44,925 nt of DNA from a bacterium (GCA_030693205.1 JAUYBG010000022.1:1-44925); one strand, 5' to 3'; positions 32,501 through 39,750 are shown, counted from the first letter of the stretch. Notes: a model not told the origin generated them from the letters alone. A program made the numbers and translations.

Positions 32501-34866
32501 CCGGTTACGCGATCGTCACTCAAGGCGCCGGCACAAGCAATAAGGTTACTAATTCAACCGATGCGGAAAGCGCGATAAATATTTGGCCGAGAGTGACGGG
32601 TATTTCCGCCGCTACTCAAGCCGATGGCGGATATCAGAACGGAACATTTACTTTGAATGGCAGTCATTTTGGCGCCAGCGCCGGCTCTATTTTGGTTAAC
32701 GGGCAAACACAAGACGGTACGCCGACCTGGGGCGCGGCTTCAATTACCGGCGTCGGCATTCCCAATGCCGGCACGGATTCCGGCAGCATTGTTTTGACAA
32801 AATCCGACGCAAAAACTTCAAATTCCTGGTCAACATTTTATATCTATCCGCAGATCACGGGATTCACCGCTGCCAAAGGAGACGGCGATATACAGACAGG
32901 CACGATCACGATTTCGGGAAATCATTTTGGCACCAGCGGCGGCAACGCGCAGCTCTTGATCAATACCATTGCTCCGTCAGCGACCACTCCGACTTGGGGC
33001 GCAGTTTCGATCACTAATGTGGATATTCCAAACACTGGCGCTAATTCCGGCGTGGTCAAGGTGACAAATCCGCAGACTACCAAACAATCAAATGATTCTT
33101 CCGCTTTCTATATTTATCCGCAGATCACTTCTGTTTCCAATTGCGAGACTTTGTCGGGAGATACCGCGCGTGAATATAATGCCACTGATGCCGCCTGTCC
33201 GATAAGCGGATTAAAAGACGGTGAAATTCATATTAATGGCAATCACTTCGGTGCTACGGCGGGAACGCTCACTATTCTTGGCACAAGCGCTCCAACTTAT
33301 GTTTCTTGGGGAGCGAGCTTGATTTCCACCTTGCAAGTTCCGATCGCTATCGCGGACGATTCTTATACGGGCAGTATCGCGCTTACGCGTTCCGATGCCA
33401 CAACAAGCTCGTATACCGGTTTCAGGATTGCGCCGAGGATCATCTCTCTTAGCCCCAGCGATGGCGCGGAAAGTACCAGCGTAACGGTTATTGGAAATCA
33501 TCTCTGCCAAGCCGGTTCTGCTAATTGCCCGAACGCTTTTTCTTACACCACGCCGATCTCCAATGTTTTGTTCGGAACGACTAATGCTTTAGCTCAGACG
33601 CCTTGGGGTTGGGAAAATGGCGATAGTTCAGCAACAGGTGTTAAAGTTAAAGTGCCAGCCGGCGCGGGAATCGTAGCGGTAAAAGTGATTAGCGGCGTTG
33701 GCGGTTTTGATTACGAAAGCAATGCAAAAGATTTCAGTTATGTCTCTACCGCGCCGACTGACCCGACCAATTTGAGGCAATTTAAACCGGATGGTGTGAC
33801 TCAAATTACCATTGGCGCCGGCGTCAATAGCAATAGCGTTATCTTAAAAGGCGACAGCACGGCTTTGATTTCGATCAATATGGTCTTGGAAGTTGAAGTT
33901 AAGCAAACTTACATACCATTTGACGGCGCGCCGACCGCTTTAAGCGCGGTTCAAGGACCTGGTACTGTTTTTAGCGATGTCGCGGTAACGGTTTCCGGAT
34001 TAACTGATGGACTATATCATTGGCGAGCTAGAGCTAAAAATTCCGGTACCAACGAAGTTTCCAACTGGATCTCTTTTGGCGGAAACGCCGACGGCGTAAC
34101 AGATTTTTATGTGGACACCACCGGTCCGGTGATTTCCAGCGTTGCCGAAACTGATGTTTCCGATATTCAGGCGACTATTATTTGGAATACCGACGGAAGC
34201 GCTACTCAGCAAGTGGCGTATGGCACAGTCTGTCCGACCGCTCAAGCCAGCGCGGCCGCGACATTTAGCGTTTTGGCCAACAAGCAACCGGAGTCGCCGG
34301 CCGGTTCAGGCACTTCGCATTCAGTGGTTTTATCAGGCCTTATTGCCAGCAAAGATTATTATTATATGGTTCGTTCGGCCGATGCTATTGGTAATTATAC
34401 TTATAATCCGTCCGTTGCTAATTCTTGCAATAATTTTACGACCACGGCGCCTCGAACCAGAGTAATGAAAACCTTGGAATTTTACATCGAACAATTGAAT
34501 ACCGGCGCTACCAGTTTCAATAAGACTTTCGATACGTTTATTTCCGAATCAAAGATCGATCGCTCCAATATATTTATAAAAAGCGTTATTATTGAAGTTT
34601 TCGGAATTTCAAAAAGCGGAACCGGCGATATCACGGTTATTGTTAATTTGAATAGCTCCGAGACATCTTATGTTTTGGCTGATCCGGGTGCCAATAGCAC
34701 TTTTTGGAAATTCGCTAAAAATGCCAGTTCTTTGAACTTCGATTGTGTATCTTGCACGGATAATTTCAGTGTTGATAATTCGCTTGTTGTCAGCGTGAGC
34801 GGCGCGACCAGCACTTCTTTGCTTGGCGCCAAAGCCATCATTACTTATTATTATGAACCGTTATAA
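26506..34866 (+). CDS. Giant secreted repeat protein with many IPT/TIG-like domains
   Basis: A 2786-residue protein. An N-terminal signal/anchor (about 8-31) precedes a conserved beta-rich domain (80-312), fibronectin III-like stretches near 313-515 (PPTPNPMTFATPPANFSVSQ), and a long series of IPT/TIG-like Ig folds from about 700 to 2440 marked by GNHFG, GDHLC or GTGFG turns and FYIYPQ linkers. A further fibronectin-like part (about 2530-2640) and a C-terminal domain (2649-2786) follow. Large blocks are duplicated (883-1110 with 1583-1802; 1300-1585 with 2030-2310). There is no LPxTG motif or C-terminal helix. It is probably an extended surface or adhesion protein; the partner is unknown. Confidence 0.9.
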   Translation: MIKRFLKIFKNIFIFLVITGVVFSNIPFYALTELVDSYEKTSGIVDKVWLLQNEHQSRVVDNFSSLRNLAEKMKVREARAAVSVRNVGAYVSGTANLTPVIPATAVAGDMMLLAYGTKPYNDAPTINQGWISIGSATDGTVAAGVDVGSMQTSIYYKEHTGSETNPTITNGTNNVSGAAIIVFQKGASETWETPVGAGGGDATAGTGFSVTASANPGITLGDMLVGYAAIRSDAGAQSAIGITATGLTVGAFTEYPASDLITTSGGDMAMSGGYHLVTAGTASAAPVYASTLAAAHTGSAFIVRLRATTPADTTPPTPNPMTFATPPANFSVSQIDMTATTATDATTPPVSYFFTLDNSICAANAGTGGTSSAWQAGTAYSDTLLQPNQCYGYTVKARDSAGTPNETTASGISSAYTSANVPGTPTLSGATVSTLNLTNAENSNPAANPTTNFAVQVVTTTPNDATWINQWVNATGNPSATAVWLTDAQLDALVLQGLQGSTLYGVKVKARNQDTDETALSAEGQGTTSAPTPIVTTTTTGTQTVNIDAGATGQYLGGAWRFQQNSGSADTITALTISDTGTINANLNASNATLRYSTANAGTCSYAGTETIAKTGVSFDASDKAAFTALTSSIPLTISPNYTCVYLIIDAGANAVGGNTIEPQITAAADFTLSGGSTKAGTYPVALGGITTVRPNVTDATDSALADGGRNGETFTITGTGFGTVCGSISVQVAGLALTCNSANNTTISATVPSAQVTTFGGTAANGLLVTVGGTADDARLTYYVYPNITSVSATATDAARELESITLNGTRFDTNANPGTVYFTGGFGSVAASVTTWGDTGVIVTVPAAIADNIYTGDITLTRAAATGSKTDLAYGSNTFRILPKIASTAPVNLKGGRGDTISITGDHLCQSGVCPSVFSAANSVNFTSGSVTSGSSTWTDTSIPSIVIPGTATDGNLNITSNTTYTSNNLTYDIKFAPTTPTNGVPAGQSSIALNPTINSSAFSDGTDADTHLDSEWQIDEEGTFVTPEWSETLSSANVSVVVNNTNGAFAGLLAGQTSLVCGKTYSFRERHKDNGGVTSQEWSGWATASTFNTISCGPDATSVSYQVGGDGGRSGYSATITGAGFGTAAGGSRANCAGGAGTGCVRFVVGGNATVADADVTAWTDTSISFTVNSALASDGGALALQVVAAGVSDGSPLNFYIYPTVSSYTATFADGGYQDGTVTINGDHLGSSGATTNISFNGTNPASVGVWNSTSISTVDTPDAGTDSGTITVTRASDSKASNASSAFYIYPQVTGISAATFADGGYQDGTFTLSGNHFGAGGVAANISINGVAPSSIGTWAVGSVTTVDIPNTGTDSGVITLTNPGTSKTSNNSAAFYIYPQISSYTASKGDGDVQTATITISGNHFGAGGTGANISVNGVAPSSVGVWGVGSVTAVDIPNTGTDSGVITLTNPGTSKTSNNSSTFYIYPQVTSISNCETLAADAAREYSASDAACPVSGLKDGQIHVNGNHFGTPAGANPLTILGVDTSGYTSWTTTLVSTAQVPVAIVNSTYIGDIVIKRSDNKTHAYYGGNVFRILPRIASTTPVNLKGGGGDTGVSIAGDHLCQSGTCPTLFSAANSVNFIGGSVTSGSSTWTDTSIPSIVIPGTATDGALNITSNTTYTSNNLTYDIKFAPATPTNGVPAGQSGVTFNPTINSSAFSDGTDGDTHLDSEWQIDEEGTFVTPEWSETLSSANISVTVNNTNGTFAGLLAGQTALACSKTYSFRERHKDNGGVTSQEWSGWATASTFNTVACGPNATSISNSTEGTLTDGGRISQTIVITGTDFIGVTAGNRATCAGGAGTGCVKIGGTGGQIIADAKVTAWGATSITIQLSLTDLTTTYGGATTNGLMVYVAGVSDSDGLTFYIYPDITSLTAPLGANTGAREYASGDTDGVFTIIGNKFGTGPTSGSAVIVGGTVATFVADGTCDAADGWAETCIKVQVPTSISDSTDSGYAIVTQGAGTSNKVTNSTDAESAINIWPRVTGISAATQADGGYQNGTFTLNGSHFGASAGSILVNGQTQDGTPTWGAASITGVGIPNAGTDSGSIVLTKSDAKTSNSWSTFYIYPQITGFTAAKGDGDIQTGTITISGNHFGTSGGNAQLLINTIAPSATTPTWGAVSITNVDIPNTGANSGVVKVTNPQTTKQSNDSSAFYIYPQITSVSNCETLSGDTAREYNATDAACPISGLKDGEIHINGNHFGATAGTLTILGTSAPTYVSWGASLISTLQVPIAIADDSYTGSIALTRSDATTSSYTGFRIAPRIISLSPSDGAESTSVTVIGNHLCQAGSANCPNAFSYTTPISNVLFGTTNALAQTPWGWENGDSSATGVKVKVPAGAGIVAVKVISGVGGFDYESNAKDFSYVSTAPTDPTNLRQFKPDGVTQITIGAGVNSNSVILKGDSTALISINMVLEVEVKQTYIPFDGAPTALSAVQGPGTVFSDVAVTVSGLTDGLYHWRARAKNSGTNEVSNWISFGGNADGVTDFYVDTTGPVISSVAETDVSDIQATIIWNTDGSATQQVAYGTVCPTAQASAAATFSVLANKQPESPAGSGTSHSVVLSGLIASKDYYYMVRSADAIGNYTYNPSVANSCNNFTTTAPRTRVMKTLEFYIEQLNTGATSFNKTFDTFISESKIDRSNIFIKSVIIEVFGISKSGTGDITVIVNLNSSETSYVLADPGANSTFWKFAKNASSLNFDCVSCTDNFSVDNSLVVSVSGATSTSLLGAKAIITYYYEPL
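29155..29832 (+). repeat. Internal duplication in the giant gene, copy 1 (pairs with 31255-31918)
   Basis: The DNA here encodes APVNLKGGRGD through EWSGWATASTFNTISCGP. A second copy at about 31255-31918 encodes TPVNLKGGGGD through EWSGWATASTFNTVACGP. Long stretches are identical or nearly so at the nucleotide level, for example around TCCCAGGAATGGTCAGG in both. Recent duplication or gene conversion is likely. Confidence 0.85.
31255..31918 (+). repeat. Internal duplication in the giant gene, copy 2
   Basis: Second copy of the block at 29155-29832. The flanking domains differ, so a multi-domain unit was copied as a piece. Another block, about 30400-31250, resembles 32590-33430 in the order ADGGYQ(D/N)G, GDGD(V/I)QT, SNCETL. 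Confidence 0.85.
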
Positions 34867-34936
34867 GCTGAAATTAAGAGCGTATCAATATTTATAAATT
34901 ATATTAATTTTTAACTTAAATCATTAAATAAAAAAT

Positions 34937-35623
34937 ATGAATCAAAAATCTTTAGTAATGATCTTAGTTGTTTTTATTGTTGTTATTTTGGCGGCGGCGG
35001 TCTATGTTGTTTCGCCGGAAATCTTTCAGGGTTTGAAAACAGGCGGCGGGGTTGTTAATTTACCGCCGGAAAAACCGAAAGTCATTGAAGAGAAGCTGGT
35101 TATTCCGGAAACTGAAAAAATAACCGGCGGAGAAGGGCGAACAGTCGATCAGGGGCCGGTAGAAGTGCCTCTGGTTCCTAAAACCGAATCTGAAAAAGTA
35201 GTGGTATCAAAAGCGGTCTTAACCGTGAAAGGAAGCTATGATCTGGCCGTTTTGGAAGCGAATAAATGGGCAAGCGACGCCAGTTTGATTTTTATCAAAT
35301 CTCTGGGCGCCGTGACTCTTGAAGGAAAATCCAGCCAGTGGCAATTGGCTTTTTCTTCCAAAACAAAATCGAGCAAAGGGTATGAAATAATTATTCAGGG
35401 AGACCAGATCGTTTCCAAAAAAGAGATCGATTCCGCGGCGAGCGGCGCCGATCTGCCAAGCGTATGGAGAGATTCGGGCGAGGTCATAATCTCTCTTCAG
35501 GAATTGCCGCAATTTTCGACTGCTACGGTTTCGACCATAAATTTATATTATAATACCGATGGCAAACTATGGAGATACGTCCTTTCAACTTCAAGAGGCA
35601 ACACCTCAATGTCGGCGGAATAA
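34937..35623 (+). CDS. Membrane-anchored hypothetical protein (PepSY-like C-terminus)
   Basis: A 228-residue protein with an N-terminal membrane helix (about 6-28), a Pro/Glu/Lys-rich linker (40-90), and an extracellular alpha/beta part. Residues 98-170 (VKGSYDLAVLEANKWASDAS, then SKTKSSKGYEIIIQGDQIVS) have a pattern like PepSY-type folds: helix with AxxxA, then antiparallel strands ending in GDQIVS. The assignment is by eye. It lies between the giant secreted protein and another secreted protein, and its 3' end overlaps the next gene by 55 bp in another frame. A role in folding or anchoring these large proteins is possible but not shown. Confidence 0.72.
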   Translation: MNQKSLVMILVVFIVVILAAAVYVVSPEIFQGLKTGGGVVNLPPEKPKVIEEKLVIPETEKITGGEGRTVDQGPVEVPLVPKTESEKVVVSKAVLTVKGSYDLAVLEANKWASDASLIFIKSLGAVTLEGKSSQWQLAFSSKTKSSKGYEIIIQGDQIVSKKEIDSAASGADLPSVWRDSGEVIISLQELPQFSTATVSTINLYYNTDGKLWRYVLSTSRGNTSMSAE

Positions 35624-36534
35624 TTTGTTTGTTTTTGTTTTTAACCGGTGTTTTGATAATTTCCAGCCGGATGGTTTTTGGTTTTGCTCCTGAAGAAAAA
35701 CAGCCTCCTTCGCACCAAACCAGGACTCTGAAGTTTTTTATTTTCCAGAATCCGGCAGTGATGGTAAACGGAAATTCTTCCACCGTTCCTTTTGATCTTT
35801 TTATCGGTGAAAAGGATCCGCAAATAAAAGACGCTTATATAGAAATTACCGGAGTGACGAACGGCGCGAACGATATCGCGGCCGATATCCGCGCCACTCA
35901 AGGGTCTGATTACGTTCAGTCTTTCGCCACCACCCGCGCCAAGTCTTTTAATCTCGATTCTTTCGGAAAACCGAATCATTTTAAGATTCTTTATACCGGC
36001 ATCGGTAATTCAACCGATACTTCGCTTTTATATTGCCTTGGGCAGATCATTCGGTCTCCCGGCACTTATCCTTTTGAATTTAAAATTGATGTTTCGGGAG
36101 CCGATGTTTCGGCCGTGCATGCCAGAATGGTTATCACTTACAAGTTTACCCCGCCGACAGCCGGCACTTTGCCGGTTTTAGGTTATATCATATCTTCCAC
36201 GGTGGATACGGGAATAACCAAAGGCGCGGCTTATAATTCTTTGACCTGGAAAGGAAATCTTAACGGCGGTTCTATCGGGCAGGTGGGTTTGCAAATTGCC
36301 ACTTCGGATTCAAGCATTGGCCCCTGGGTATTTGAAGGGCCGGATTGCGTTTCCGGCACAAGCTATATCGCCGATGTCGATACCCCGATTCCCATAGAGA
36401 CAGATTGCGCCTTGAATCATAACAACAAGCGCTATTTTCGCTATAAAATCATAATTTGTTCCAGTAGCGATTGCGCTTCCAACGGATCAATTAATCCCCG
36501 GGTTGATGAAGTGGTGGTGAATTGGTCGCCATAG
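35569..36534 (+). CDS. Secreted protein sharing a domain with the giant protein C-terminus
   Basis: A 321-residue protein with a signal peptide or anchor (about 15-40), then a beta-rich domain (50-192) starting RTLKFFIFQNPAVMVNGNSS and ending VSAVHARMVITYKFTPP. The pattern follows the C-terminal domain of the giant protein (RTRVMKTLEFYIEQLN to AKAIITYYYEP): a strand, F-x-FI-x-E, IK-x-x-x-IE-x-x-G, DI, and a final ITY strand. A second part (200-321) has two Cys pairs. The start lies 55 bp inside the previous gene. The ATG gives a well-formed signal sequence; no better in-frame start was found. It is probably a surface partner of the giant protein. Confidence 0.75.
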   Translation: MEIRPFNFKRQHLNVGGIICLFLFLTGVLIISSRMVFGFAPEEKQPPSHQTRTLKFFIFQNPAVMVNGNSSTVPFDLFIGEKDPQIKDAYIEITGVTNGANDIAADIRATQGSDYVQSFATTRAKSFNLDSFGKPNHFKILYTGIGNSTDTSLLYCLGQIIRSPGTYPFEFKIDVSGADVSAVHARMVITYKFTPPTAGTLPVLGYIISSTVDTGITKGAAYNSLTWKGNLNGGSIGQVGLQIATSDSSIGPWVFEGPDCVSGTSYIADVDTPIPIETDCALNHNNKRYFRYKIIICSSSDCASNGSINPRVDEVVVNWSP

Positions 36535-36540
36535 GAGAAG

Positions 36541-36613
36541 ATTTAAGAAGTACGATTTACGATTTAAGAGCATTTTTTTATCGTAATTCATAAATCGTAA
36601 ATCATAAATCAAA
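36541..36613 (+). repeat. ATTTA-type inverted repeat upstream of the GspJ-like gene
   Basis: Left: ACGATTTACGATTTAAGA; right: CGTAATTCATAAATCGTAAA then TCATAAATC. The arms pair around a T-rich centre. Third copy of the type found at 15774 and 17080. Confidence 0.75.
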
Positions 36614-36630
36614 AAGTTGCGAAAAACGAT

Positions 36631-37155
36631 ATGGTATTTAATATTACTAAACAAAAGTTTGATGGAGGCTTTTCGCTATTGGAACTATTGATCTATATCG
36701 CCATCTTATCGGGTTTTTTGGTAGTGATCGTTAATCTTTTTTTTACGATTTCCACCAGTTCCACGCGCGAAGAGGTGCGCGTCGAAGTCAGGCAAAATTT
36801 GCGTTTTGCCAGCCAGAAGATAGTGGATGAGGTGCGTTCCGGGAAGGAGATCATTTCCGCGACTTTGGCGGACGGGGGATCGGGGAATATTTTGGATATT
36901 AAAATTGCCGATGAGACCACTACGAGATTCAGCGTCTCGAGTGGCGTTTTACGAAGAACGCAAAATTTCGGTTTGCCGGGAGAAATTACGGAAAACATTA
37001 CAACGGACCAGGTTACCGTCAGCATGTCGCCGGAAATTTTTAGTCGCGCGGGTAGCACTATTCAAATAAATCTCAAAATAGACTATAATGATAACGGAAG
37101 GGGAGATTATAAGTTTTTTGAAAGCGTCAAGACAACCGCGTCTTTGAGATTGTAA
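36631..37155 (+). CDS. GspJ/PilW-like pseudopilin
   Basis: A 174-residue prepilin. Leader MVFNITKQKFDGG, cut before FSLLELLIYIAILSGFLVVI, Glu at +5. The LLELLIYIAILS pattern and the following VEVRQNLRFASQKIVDEVRS helix match GspJ/PilW minor pilins. The head domain is beta-rich with LADGGSGNILDIKIAD. It opens the second pilus block, 5 bp before the PilX-like gene. Confidence 0.85.
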   Translation: MVFNITKQKFDGGFSLLELLIYIAILSGFLVVIVNLFFTISTSSTREEVRVEVRQNLRFASQKIVDEVRSGKEIISATLADGGSGNILDIKIADETTTRFSVSSGVLRRTQNFGLPGEITENITTDQVTVSMSPEIFSRAGSTIQINLKIDYNDNGRGDYKFFESVKTTASLRL

Positions 37156-37160
37156 TTAAG

Positions 37161-37613
37161 ATGTTTAAAAATAATAAAAAATATTGGGGAGAAAAAGGCG
37201 CCATGGCTCTGTCTTCGGTTTTGGCTCTGTCGATAATTTTATTGGCGCTGGGGCTGGCGATGGCATTTTCCGGATTTGTTCAAAGCGATATTACCTACAA
37301 TCAAGATAAAGCCGCTATCGCGTTTTATATCGCCGAAGCGGGAGCGAAGGATGCGATGCAGAAAGTCGTCAGAAATAAAAATTACAGCAACGCGGGTTAT
37401 GTTTTAAGCCTTACTACCGGTAGCGCGAATATTGTGGTCAGCAAAGACGTCCCAGCGGCGGAAAGAACGGAGATCTTGAGCACCGGCGCGGTGGGGGTGA
37501 ATACTAAAAAGATCAGAGTTGTTCTTAACACTGATACGGACAATGATAATAATGGAAAAGTAACGATTGTGTCTTGGGAAGAATGCCGGAAATCCGGCGC
37601 GTTATGCAATTAA
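37161..37613 (+). CDS. PilX/GspK-like minor pilus protein
   Basis: A 150-residue protein. The N-terminus EKGAMALSSVLALSIILLAL with KG|A cleavage and a long hydrophobic helix, followed by QDKAAIAFYIAEAGAKDAMQ, is the usual PilX pattern (helix with FYxAEAGxxxAxQ). The head is short and ends with two Cys (WEECRKSGALCN). PilX-type proteins join minor pilins at the filament tip. It lies between the GspJ-like gene and the PilM-PilN fusion, all on one strand with small gaps. Confidence 0.82.
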   Translation: MFKNNKKYWGEKGAMALSSVLALSIILLALGLAMAFSGFVQSDITYNQDKAAIAFYIAEAGAKDAMQKVVRNKNYSNAGYVLSLTTGSANIVVSKDVPAAERTEILSTGAVGVNTKKIRVVLNTDTDNDNNGKVTIVSWEECRKSGALCN

Positions 37614-37640
37614 ATTTTTACATAAGCATAAATTTTAAAA

Positions 37641-39116
37641 ATGGATTTTCTAAATCTTTTGATTCCCAAAGAAAAAATAGTCGGTATTGAAATAGGCAAT
37701 CGAAAGCTTAGGATGCTGGCTTTGGCCAAAGATAGTTTTGGCAATATTTCCGTTCAAGGAAAATCCGAAGTGGACATGGAAGAGGGCGTGATCGATCATG
37801 GCGCGGTGAAAGATGGAAAAAAACTAAGCGCCGCTTTGGCTAGTCTCAAAAAAACATTTAAACCCCGGAGCGCGCTGTCCGTGTTTGCGATCGTTACTGT
37901 TTCTCAAAATAATATTTATAGCGATATTTTGGAATTTCCAAAAAATTTAACGAATGAACAATTGATCGAAGCGATTAGTTTTAATGTTGCCAAGTCTTCG
38001 CCTTTGCCTTTGAGCGAATGCTATCTGGATTGGCAACTGATCGAAACCGGCAAGGTAAAAGACAAGATTTTGACCTATATTATTCCCAAAGGAATAGTAA
38101 ACGCCTATAAAAGCGCTTTGGAGGAGAATGGTTTCAGTCTTATCGCTTTGGAATCGACAACGCTCTCGATCGGCCGGGCGGCGGAAATAACCGGTGAACC
38201 GACTTTGTTTTTTTATTTGACGGACGAAGGCGTAACCAGCATGATTTATAGCGGTAATAATTCTTATTTCAGCCAGTTTGAATTTTGGCAGGAAGCTTCC
38301 GGCGGCGCGCCGATCAAAGATATTGGCGATCTTAGCAAAGTTTTGAAAACAAAAATCAAGAATTTGTCGTATTATTTTGAAAATCAGTACAATAAGGAAA
38401 AAATTAAAAAAGTTTTATTGATGAGTGAGGGTTTTGACGCGGATAAGATCATTGGAAAGATAGATTACAAAGATGTTTTGATCGAAAAAGCCAGTTCCGG
38501 CATTTCTTCGATAGATAATTATGACTGGATTCCCGTGGGAGGAGCGGCCAAGCGCGCTTTTATTCCCCGGAGCGAGGATACTATTATCAGCTTGCTGCCG
38601 GTTGGCACGGAAAGTCTTTACGAAACGCAAAAGATGACCTCTTTTGCCAACTCGATCTTGATCGTAGTGGCGACCATAATGTTGTTTTACATAGTGGCTT
38701 TTACGACTTCGCTATTTTTTATTTCTTATTTGGGAAAGGACTTAAGCCGGCAAATGGAAACCAGAAGCAACATGCAAATGCCCGCCGACTATTCCAAAAT
38801 TGACCAGGAAACCAAAGAATTCAATGGCTACGTCAGCGACTTGTTAAACGTTTCTTCCAAAACCAGCACTGATTACGGGGCTATAATGGGAAAGATCAGC
38901 AGTTTGAATTCTTCGGGAATAGCTTTGACAAGCATCAGTTTTGATAATATTTCAGGTGTGATCGCAATTTCCGGGGTTTCTTCATCCAGGGAAGACTTAA
39001 ACGCGTTTAAATTCCGATTAGCCAATTCTTCTTTTTTCAGTAACGTAAAATTTTCCGTGCAAAACATCGCTCAAAAAAGCAACATTCCTTTTAGTACAAG
39101 TTTTAATTTGAAATAG
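37641..39116 (+). CDS. PilM-PilN fusion, pilus alignment subcomplex
   Basis: A 491-residue protein. Residues 1-310 follow PilM, the FtsA/actin-like cytoplasmic ATPase fold: KIVGIEIGNRKLRMLAL, a helix with EFPKNLTNEQLIEAISFNVA, and GEPTLFFYLTDEGVTSMIYS. Residues 315-320 (ISLLPV) correspond to the INLLP-like motif at the start of PilN, which normally binds PilM. A membrane helix (336-362) and a PilN-like periplasmic part (363-491) with LNSSGIALTSISFDNISGVI follow. PilM and PilN are usually separate genes; here they are one chain. The PilO-like gene follows after 75 bp. Confidence 0.86.
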   Translation: MDFLNLLIPKEKIVGIEIGNRKLRMLALAKDSFGNISVQGKSEVDMEEGVIDHGAVKDGKKLSAALASLKKTFKPRSALSVFAIVTVSQNNIYSDILEFPKNLTNEQLIEAISFNVAKSSPLPLSECYLDWQLIETGKVKDKILTYIIPKGIVNAYKSALEENGFSLIALESTTLSIGRAAEITGEPTLFFYLTDEGVTSMIYSGNNSYFSQFEFWQEASGGAPIKDIGDLSKVLKTKIKNLSYYFENQYNKEKIKKVLLMSEGFDADKIIGKIDYKDVLIEKASSGISSIDNYDWIPVGGAAKRAFIPRSEDTIISLLPVGTESLYETQKMTSFANSILIVVATIMLFYIVAFTTSLFFISYLGKDLSRQMETRSNMQMPADYSKIDQETKEFNGYVSDLLNVSSKTSTDYGAIMGKISSLNSSGIALTSISFDNISGVIAISGVSSSREDLNAFKFRLANSSFFSNVKFSVQNIAQKSNIPFSTSFNLK

Positions 39117-39130
39117 CTTACAATATGAAA

Positions 39131-39211
39131 CCCGTTAGAAATAAATAAATAAATTATTTTTAACGAGGCAAGTAATAAAGAAAATATAAATATGGAAATT
39201 TCTAATGGGTT
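39131..39211 (+). promoter_or_regulatory. Three-segment leader (A, B, A') over the start of the PilO-like gene, copy 3
   Basis: A: CCCGTTAGAAAT (39131-39142). B: ATTTTTAACGAGG (39156-39168). A': ATTTCTAATGGGTT (39198-39211) in the first codons. B to ATG is 23 nt. It is the same arrangement as at 24427 and 24893, 14 kb away, before an unrelated gene. Confidence 0.65.
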
Positions 39212-39740
39212 GAAATTAAGTCAAATTGTAAAATTAATCATAACGATCTTTGTGATCATTGTCGCGGGCAGTGCGGGGTCTTTTGTATTAAAAAATAAAA
39301 TTGAAGCAAGCGGCAAGAATATTTATGAATCACGCAGTATGTTGAAGGTTTTGGAAAATCGAGATGAAAATTATTCTTTTCTTAAAACCGATTATCCTTT
39401 GGTGCGGGACGGGTTGCCGATTCTGAAAAAATCTTTGCCTAAAGAAGATGGCCTTGATAAAGTGGTTACGAGCCTGGACGCGCTGGCAAGTGAAACTAAT
39501 AATACCCAAAATTTAATTTTTGATTCTTCGGGGATCGCGCAGATCATCGGCGGAATGAGAAGCATTGATTTTTCGGCAAGCCTTGATGGCAATTTCGGAT
39601 CGTTTGAAAGTTATTTTAAAAAAATGCAAAGGCTTCCTTATTTCATTGAGATCGGAAGCGTTAGCATTAATAATGGCGCGGGAGTTTTTAACGACAATAG
39701 CCATTTAAGTTTTAAAGCCAAGCTTTACATTAAAAATTAA
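39192..39740 (+). CDS. PilO-like pilus assembly protein
   Basis: A 182-residue protein with one membrane helix (about 14-33), a coiled-coil region (35-65), and a small alpha/beta domain (75-182) with a PilO look: LPKEDGLDKVVTSLDALASE, then RSIDFSASLDGNFGSFESYF and KKMQRLPYFIEIGSVSINNG. PilO pairs with PilN around the pilus. Its first residues MEISNGLK are encoded by the leader repeat. It follows the PilM-PilN fusion, supporting the assignment. Confidence 0.84.
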   Translation: MEISNGLKLSQIVKLIITIFVIIVAGSAGSFVLKNKIEASGKNIYESRSMLKVLENRDENYSFLKTDYPLVRDGLPILKKSLPKEDGLDKVVTSLDALASETNNTQNLIFDSSGIAQIIGGMRSIDFSASLDGNFGSFESYFKKMQRLPYFIEIGSVSINNGAGVFNDNSHLSFKAKLYIKN

Positions 39741-39750
39741 TCTTGTTACC

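Noticed and set aside
39126-39149. A short leader peptide before the PilO-like gene (MKPVRNK)
   Set aside because: The other two copies of the leader repeat have no matching start codon, so the peptide is not a shared feature.
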